From: Acanthaster planci
Lineage: Eukaryota; Echinodermata; Asteroidea; Valvatida; Acanthasteridae
Length of the DNA stretch: 64,000 bases
Assembly (NCBI RefSeq): GCF_001949145.1
Contig: NW_019091593.1
Span: 284,101 to 348,100 of the forward strand
Direction: 5' to 3'
In this document: positions 56,153 through 64,000 of the stretch, piece after piece
Layout: every line of letters starts with the position of its first letter
Position numbering within the stretch: the stretch's first letter is position 1
The notes under the pieces: model-generated
What the model saw: only the letters and a program-made list of their open reading frames with translations
What the model was told of the DNA's origin: nothing
The model's database searches: none
Program-made: the position numbers and the translations under genes

Positions 56153-59100
56153 CTAACTGAAGTACTCCAGGCTGAGTTTTGCTTTTTCCATCTCATGTAG
56201 GAAGGAGTAAAACTGCGGCAAGGAAAGCTCTGGAAAGACAAAAAAGGAAACAAGAATTCATGTTTCATGACAATTTGTATGACTTTGCTGAATCTTGGCA
56301 TCCGTTTCTTTTCCTGGAGCTGATAAGCTAGCGCATCCACGTAATATGAAATAGGCCAGTTAGAGAGTAGTACATACCATTAACAGTTTTGAACACTTTT
56401 GTGTTTTAGTAGGAACTAAGTGAATTTGTGGTGGTCACGTAGATTTGGATTAAATTTAAAAAGTGTTTAATTACACGTTTCAAGACTTTTATATATTCCA
56501 GGCAACCATTCTGTCTCTATAACTGATCAATCAAGCCATCTACGGTGCTGTAGTGCTTTCTTCTAAGAATCTTGCATTGTAGAATTCTCAACATTTTCAT
56601 CAAATAAATTGCCTGTTTTCATAAAAATAACCAACTTGATGATACATCAGAAACAGTTCATATTGTTCTTTCTAATGCCAATTTTAAACAGTGGTCGTCA
56701 GACTCGTTTTGTGGGATCCAGTCACCAGTATGTCATCTCCACTGCTCAAGACACAGACTTTAACGTTGACAGGTTGTGCTTGCTTTTCTGCAAAACCTGA
56801 GATGACTTTGTGCTTACCCATATATACATTTTCTGTCTTATTTCCCTTGTTGACAACCAGCTTCATCTGGAGAGGTAAAATAATAGTACAAAGATATCAG
56901 CTTTACAGCAGGACTTGGCATCGCCGTGTAATGCTGCCTGTGCTAAAAGCAAAACATCATTTGCCAATGACTACAGGTGTTCAAGTTTCACAGCTTGCAA
57001 AGTACATGTCTACATAGTTGAATTTTATACCTTTGTTTTTGTTTCTGTAATAGTCAACACAATTTGGAGTTCTGCCACTTACACTGGAACTGGAGTTTAA
57101 AAAAAAAGACTAGGAAGCGGTCCTTTGGGGCTGATGAGCATGTTCAGTATTGCAACAGAGCATGCTCAGAATGAAACCTGTCATTGGTCAATTCAAGAAT
57201 ATCACTGTGCGCAGGTCAGCCCCATCAACGTCCATGTACGCTGGCTCACACACATTGAACATGGCCAAACTGGCCTTGGCATCAGGTGCGTTGTTCTTTG
57301 ATGACGTTGCTTGTTTGACAAATAGATTTGGCTAATTCTGTGACAGCATTTATAATGAAGTCCAAAATCATTTATCCGAAGTCCACTCCCAGTTCAATGT
57401 TCTAAAATGTGCCCAGGGAGGGGAATATTGCAGGAGAGAAGGAACGGTTCTGGACATTAAGACTGACCTGGAGGAAAGTACTGCCAACTTGCTGGAGCTC
57501 ACTACTAGCTGCTGTCACTGTCAATGAATCAATACAGAAATCAACTGTAGAACCACACTTGCATTCACTACTGCAAGACACAGTCAGAAAAGAGTTCCAT
57601 ATACGAATGCCACTTAACATCCGTGCACAAACCCTATGAGACTGGACTTAAATATTCTAAGTGTTTTCTAAGTAAACAACTTGTTTTTTCCCCTCCTAAA
57701 GTAAACTTTTCTGGACATGGTTTTGCTTTTTAAAGGCTAATAGGTCATTGCAGGGAATAAGTACTGGCGTCCATATGTGCAACTCTTCCCCACGTTCATC
57801 AACTATCCAAACAGTGTGCAGAACTATATTTCATCAGGGTTCAACATGTTCAACCAAAAATATTGCCTTTCCTGAGTGAAGTCAGCATCACACAATCATA
57901 ACATATAGGCCTATTTTTAACCCAATTTCTGTATAGACCAATTGTGTCCGCTAATGTTATGTGACCTATAGTGGGTGATACATATCAACAAACACGGCGT
58001 CCACCAAAAGGAAGTGTTTCATAAGTTTCATTTCCCAAAAATAAAGCAAATGGTAAGCACTATACTTCAAAGTGCTGGGCACTATACTTTAACCACTTCA
58101 TGCCAGGGCATTTTTCAATGTTGATGATGCTGGGCAGGCATGATTATCATTTTTTCCGTTTTCAAAATCCTTCAAAAATTCATCATTAAATTTAACGGTC
58201 ACTTATATCTGCACAAAGTAATCTTTAGGCACTACTCTAAGTTGACAGGTGACCTTCATTAATGCCCGAGTATTTCAGCCAGGCCTGCAGCCTTGTAAAA
58301 AGAGCCCAGATCGTGCGGTGCTAAGTAACTTTCTTTTGTTCACGAACCTGGCTCAGTGCACTGCTGACCTCTTTCAATAGGGGCCAGATTAGTGTGCAGC
58401 GGTGCTGTGTGGCTCATTGCTGCGGTGGTGGAGAGCTTTTGTCCCCAGTGGTAATCCGCTCGCTCTCAATGCCCCAAACACTGGTATACGGTTTCAAAAC
58501 AAGGCTGGATTATCACCACTTTTGAGAGTGAAAAATGTTGGTAATGCCCAGCAGCCTGGTCTTTTGTTTGGAGTACGGTCTTTTGTTACAGGGCCCTGTT
58601 TCTTTGTCCGAGTTCGGAGACCCCGGCCACACATATAAATCATACGTCTCCGATTCCGGAGTCCCCGGCAGGAAGTGGTTAACTTGGCTGTATTGTTTGT
58701 AAACAACACTCAACAACGTACATTGCAATGGGATTGATACTCACTGTAGGTCATGTTATTTAGCGGGCACAATCAGTCTATTTCAGGATATTAAGAAAAG
58801 ACAGATCTCATCACTGCTACTTACATCCCATTTGGAAATAAAGGCTAAATGAAAAATTCTTCAAACATTTCAGAGTGCCATAAACTTAACTCCACGATTG
58901 AAAGTACAAAGGCATTCAGCAACAATACATGAGTATATACATGTATACATGCACAACGCACATTTTCTGATCCACGTTAGGCACTGCACGGCCCCTGCTT
59001 GCTGTAAACACTATGCTGCTTTTGTAAACTTGGCTGCCCTCCATGTGCCTGCCTCACACATTCCTCTGGCTGACATGATCCCCCAAAAGTGCGCACAGTG

Positions 59101-62100
59101 GAGCATTTTTTGTGAGAATTTGAGTAGTTTGATGTTCCCCGCAGGGAATGAGTGATTTACTGTTTCAAGACTTAAAAGGCCAATGATGCTGAGAAGTCAC
59201 AAGCTATTGAACAGGCTGGTCAAAGAGAGAGCTCTGCAAGGGCAATAAATTATAACCAATGCTAAGCCTGTGCCGGGGACAAGGGCACCCACCCGTCGAG
59301 ACCAAAACTTCGTTTCTTTTTGGGGGCCCAGGTACCCGTAAACAATACCACGTATAAAATGTATGTGAACTTTAAACAGTGAAGGGCAGAATTGCTGAAA
59401 AATCATTGATCCAATGGAAAACCCAGTCCCACAGTCATAACTCCAATTCAGAGATTGACGGGGCTACTGTACTTTTGTTACAAACTGAAGCTAACAGTTT
59501 CGTTTAATAAAACAGTGGGGGAGATTCCTACCATTTAGAACTGTTACTCCCTATGCACAAAAAAAGAGCCCAGTTTCAGGCGCATGGTCCACTGGAATTG
59601 CACACATTGCCATCTGTTTAAAGTTTTCTTTACATTTTAAGGGTACATGGGTACCCGGTATTGACATAAAACGGGTACCCAGTTCCAAGATTACCCGCAA
59701 ACGCACATCCCTGATCAATGCACCATATTTACCTCCAAATTTCCACTCCATGTCCACTAGCTGGTTGATCATCAGTGTCTGCCCCACTGCTGTCCTTGAC
59801 AGACCAATCAGATTCGACTTCCACTTTATCAAGTAAAAAAATAAATAATCATAATTAAAATATATATGTAAATAAGAATAGCTGTAATGAATAATCAGTA
59901 GAATAATACATTTAACAGATGGAATGGGTCACCACCACTATTGCTACATTATATCAAATCACATTTTCTTCATAGCTGTGTCATATATACCGATATATAT
60001 GTCATCCAAACCCACTCACATGTCATCAAGTTTGTGGCTGATATTAGTGCATTAAATCACAATCATATTTATTGACAGTAACTAATGAAAGATGATGCTC
60101 AAAGAAAATTCTGCAAATTTGATCAAAACGAGATTGAATTTTCCATATTACATGTATATCAATTATGCAACCATCCTGGTGTTTCTTTACGTGGCACACT
60201 ATACGCAGATACAGGAGCCATCCTAAAGGGGCATGCTTCTGAAACTTGAAAATCAAGATTTCTACTATGAGTGTACATGTAGGCCACGCATACATTGTAC
60301 AGGGCAAGTTTAGCTATTCCTCAAGACGGTTTTGAACACAGATTTTCCCAGTAACTACTGTTTAAGTTCTCAGTGAAATTATCAAGGCGTTATTGTCAGT
60401 TGTGGTGAATTAGGCACAGTGCGCACACTGTGGCCTAAATATGAATGACCTATTTAGTATTTTGTACCTGATTTGCGAGATGAGTTGCTCTCTCTTCAGA
60501 CAGGCCTGCACAGGTATTAAAAGAATTAACATCACCATGAGTTATGTGCCAAGACAGATACTGCTAGGAACACGATGAGTGATGAAAGAACTGGACAGAA
60601 TGTGGGAATCAAAGAAGCCTATCCCACAATGCATATCAACTTCCTATTTACATAACCTGCCTGACACCAGGTCAAATGACTTGATGAATAAGACCGCCGT
60701 CTCTGTATGGCATATTTTGTGTACAGCATAAGGACACTCCAAGACGTGGTTCCATGCAACTGTTTACACTCATTACTACAATCTACAGTGAAGTACACAT
60801 ACAGGGCTCTCCAAAGGTCATGGAAAATCCTGGAAAAAAATCCTGGGAGAAAAAAAGATGTCCTGGAATGTCACAGAAATTTCATGAAAAAATTGGGGAA
60901 AAAATCGGGTGTTCTACAATGGTTCTGTCAGAAGAAAAATATTGACAGTGTCATTAAATCCAGATCGGGGCATTGTATTTTTGATGGGAAAATGATGAAT
61001 TTATAAGCTATATCCTTGTCAGTCTAAAGTCGTGGTGGCAGTTTTCCAGTTATAATTACGAACAACTTTTCTCGGTAAAATGATGTTAAAATCTTTATTG
61101 TTACATTCAAACTTTAGTGAGGGAGGGTTGAGGATTGAGTTTAGTTTGACTTTTAAAGCTCTTCAGAGGGGTTGCCTCTATGAACCATCAAGCTACAACA
61201 TCAACACCTGGCCTACATATTCATAAATATTTCTTGGCCACAACACAAATCTAACAGTTCTCCACTTACCCAGACTGACTAGATCTTCTTCCAGCTGCGT
61301 TGGGGTCATGTTTCTTCTTACTGCATCTGAACAGAGATACACGACGGTTCACCTTACACGCTGATTCAAAAATGTGTCAAATAGTTAAGTTTTTGTGCTT
61401 TGAAACCTAGTGTTTTTTTGGGGGGGGGAGACCAACGATACAAAAACATGTAGCTTGAGAGGCTCCCAAAAAAACTAGCATCCTTGACAGCACTTTCCTC
61501 TCCAGTGTATAGCATGGATGAAGTGCCAAGCATATACCAAAGCATAAAAATGAACTCCGAATTGTACAATGTAGTTGCCTAAAGCCTTCTGGGACCAACA
61601 AAAGTAATCCACTGAACAGGAAACAAATGACATATTCACTTTTGATCTTCCTGTTCAAGACACAAGGATCAAGGAATGCTACTTTGGAGATATTGTCTCA
61701 AGACTGAGTATCATGTGAGTAAGCTCTGTTCTGTTCTGTTTTGCTGCTGCTTTGCACCATGGTGATGAGTTGGGCTGGGTAGTGTTGGGTAACGTGGGTT
61801 CTGCTTTGATTGGTTTGGTTTTGTTTGTTGTTTCAGGGTACGGGGTTGTTCTGTTCAGAAAGAAAATTCCATAAGCCTTAGTTATGCCTGTTATTGCAAA
61901 GGTATGCCATATCACCAGTATTTTTTGCATGGTGACTTTGGGTGTGATCCCCTGCTTTCAATGCATTTCTTTCCTTCTATCCGGACATCCCCAAACAAAG
62001 ACAAAGATCAATTGGCAGATAGCTGAACAGCCAGTCATCAGCACGGTGCCATTCTGCTTGAATTCTAGTGGTACAAAGTGCACTTTGGTCCATTTTCCTT

Positions 62101-63351
62101 TTCTACGTGCCAGTCACTCTGAGTGACCTACTCACTATTGAGGATTGTGATGAGGCTTCGCACGATGTTCCTCAGTGGGGCGACGCTGACCCCCTGGTCC
62201 CTGGCAAAATCATCTAGCTGGCTGATCAACTGGTTGGACTAGAAAAATAAGATCGGACAAACAGGACAATGAATAACAGCAGCACTGGGCTCTAAAGACA
62301 ACCTCCCACAGGTTGGAAGTTACATGTATAAATTAAACATGGATTGACATGAGATTCTCTGTGTCAATTTTAATTTGCACTCCATGTGAGATTTGTTCCC
62401 ACTCCCACACACAAGAACACCCCAAAAGCACCAAGTAGGATATTCACATGTTGCTTTTAAAATGTTTCAAATAACAATTGAAATTATCCCCTCACAAAGT
62501 GAAAAAACCACCATTTGAAGAGATCAATCCACTATTGGCTGCATTAAGCTAGTACCAGATTCATACATCATTCAAGCATTTCAAAATAACTATCAGCAGT
62601 TTTCAACAATGACTCCAGGGTCCAGTATCTTGACTTGTCTTCTCTGAAAATTACTCTAGACCTACTAATGTATGAATCTCAACTTTCTCGGTTCCCTTAC
62701 GGGTAGGCATTTAAGTCTTTACAGTTCTTTTTTGTCTTTTTATTTTTGTTTTTTTTCCAATACATGCAGTTATTCATATTTTATTGGTGTAATTTTCTAA
62801 AATGTTATATTTTTCATAACAGCAACAGTCTGGAAAATTGTTACAGCACAATTATTGTTTTCTTAAACAAGATGAGATCAACTAACTGATCCAAACTGGT
62901 CCAGTAACTGACATTAATGAACAAGTATGTGTATAGGATATATGAAAAATAACTTAAGGCCTCTTCACATGACAGCCTCTCAACCCAGGTTGAACTCAAC
63001 CATGAACCAATGACCATCTAGGTTGAAAATTTGATTTTTCAACACTTGTTTTGTGCAAACTGAGATTATCAGGGTGAATTCAACCTGGAGACAAATACGG
63101 ACAATTTCAAACCCTGGTTTAAAAATCTCAACCCTGCTCTGCAGCAGGGTTTAATTCAACCCGGGTTAAAGTCAATCTCAGAGTTAGCGCAAAGTTGAAA
63201 ATTTTCAGGTGTGAATCATTGCCAGTTGTCAACCCTGTATCAACCCCAGGTTTGTCAAGTGTGAAAAAGCTTATGTAATACGCAAGGCAATCCTTACCTT
63301 GTCAGGTTCCAAGAGGAAGGCAATAACAATGGAAACTATCTCACTAAATTG
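56153..63351 (-). CDS. COMMD7: COMMD7, COMM domain-containing protein 7 (5' part beyond window)
   Basis: Eight coding exons on the minus strand, in transcript order: 63351-63298, 62238-62136, 61320-61270, 60505-60468, 59823-59733, 57517-57468, 56866-56818 and 56229-56153 (TAG). They sum to 513 nt, 170 residues. All phases agree and all introns are GT-AG. Key matches to human COMMD7 are QFS near the start, VGQTLMINQLVDMEWKFG, SSELQQVGSTFLQ, KLVVNKGNKTENVY, and ELSLPQFYSFLHEMEKAK at the C terminus. Human COMMD7 is about 200 residues, so about 30 N-terminal residues lie past 64000. COMMD proteins form the Commander complex with CCDC22/CCDC93 and act in endosomal recycling; COMMD7 is also linked to NF-kB control. 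It is unrelated to its ITIH neighbours and transcribed towards gene B. Confidence 0.93.
58089..58682. mobile_element. piggyBac-like MITE with TTAA ends, about 594 bp
   Basis: Left TTAACCACTTCATGCCAGGG; right end in reverse TTAACCACTTCCTGCCGGGG. TTAA at both ends fits piggyBac target-site duplication. No transposase. It lies in a COMMD7 intron. Confidence 0.7.
60804..60905. repeat. Degenerate short-unit repeat (TCCTGGAA / TCATGGAAAA)
   Basis: GGTCATGGAAAATCCTGGAAAAAAATCCTGGGAG... repeats a loose 15-20 nt unit. Short open frames here reflect the repeat, not a gene. In a COMMD7 intron. Confidence 0.5.
62956..63272. mobile_element. MITE-like element rich in CAACCC/GGGTTG
   Basis: Ends AAGGCCTCTTCACATGACAG and, in reverse, AAGCTTTTTCACACTTGACA form imperfect inverted repeats of about 20 bp. 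The interior has many CAACCCTG / GGTTGAA words in both directions, including CAACCCGGGTTAA. About 317 bp, ending 26 bp before a COMMD7 exon. Confidence 0.55.
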
Positions 63352-64000
63352 CTGTGAATAAACAACACAACAGTAAGTGATACTGTGCAAAGCAATGTTC
63401 AGGACAAATTGCCCACAAGAAGATCACTGACACAAGTTTTTCATACAGTTGAGATTTCTTTTTTGAAAGTCTGAATTTCTCTGTTTACATCTGTGGTGAA
63501 GCATAATACCATGGGAGGGCCACATGGACAACTTAACCTACCAGGAAATTTCATTTTCTGATGACTGATACACCTCTTCAGCATGTTCAGGTAAAAATTA
63601 ATGATTACAGGCCATGTGGAAGTCTTGCCTAGGCAGATATGGGTACAAGATATTCAGCAGTCATACATGTTATGAAAGTCCTCTTTGAAAACTAACTTGA
63701 GACCTCCAACTTGGCTGAATACTTCAAGTAAAACTTGAGAAGTTATTAAACTTCCGAAGTCTCTCAACACTTCAAATTTATGTTGGCTTAGGACAACTAC
63801 ATGCCTCCCCCAAAATAGGGTCGGTAGGTCTGAAAATGTTTCTTTGGGGGATCAATTTTTTTGTGCTGATTGAATGTCATGAATGGGGATGAAAGCTATC
63901 AAAAATTACTGAAAAAGGGATAAAAACTTGCCTAAATCTATGTAAAAATGTCTACAGTCAACAATTTTTAAGAATTACCGACAATTTACACCACTATACA
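63352..64000 (-). other. COMMD7 upstream intron, no exon recognised
   Basis: The missing N-terminal coding exon or exons of COMMD7 (about 30 residues by comparison with the human protein) were not found here and should lie beyond position 64000. Confidence 0.6.

Overview
This is a eukaryotic (metazoan) window. Its genes consist of short GC-rich coding exons separated by AT-rich introns of roughly 170 bp to 3 kb, with scattered SINE- and MITE-like repeats. The gene content (inter-alpha-trypsin-inhibitor heavy-chain proteins plus COMMD7) and repeat style suggest an invertebrate deuterostome such as an echinoderm, hemichordate or cephalochordate. I cannot fix the species from sequence alone.

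Two large paralogous genes lie head-to-tail on the + strand. Gene A (986-26204, 31 inferred exons, about 2,160 residues) and gene B (28717-53689, 30 inferred exons, 2,226 residues) each encode a secreted ITIH-like protein. The architecture is unusual: signal peptide, a furin-type propeptide site on its own micro-exon, then THREE consecutive VIT + vWA + helical post-vWA modules, then one ITIH C-terminal domain. Classical ITIH proteins carry one module. All six vWA domains keep the metal-binding MIDAS residues. Exon phases close without interruption through gene B. In gene A they close except in exon 4, which contains a single undetermined base (N, 5448) that breaks frame and looks like an assembly gap.

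Modules match by position (A1 with B1, A2 with B2, A3 with B3), so the internal triplication preceded the tandem gene duplication. The copies have diverged in one important way. Gene B keeps the GDPHF motif, which in vertebrate ITIH1-3 is where the chain is cut and ester-linked to chondroitin sulfate. Gene A has lost it. Some exon patches are almost identical between the genes although the introns are unrelated.

On the - strand, convergent with gene B, are the last eight coding exons of COMMD7 (56153-63351). The first coding exon or exons lie beyond the right edge. The remaining sequence (1-985, 26205-28477, and the introns) holds no gene I can support. It does hold two tRNA-derived SINE-like elements, several MITEs with terminal inverted repeats (one with TTAA ends), a minisatellite beside a splice acceptor, and a striking block of inverted repeats at 13001-13540.
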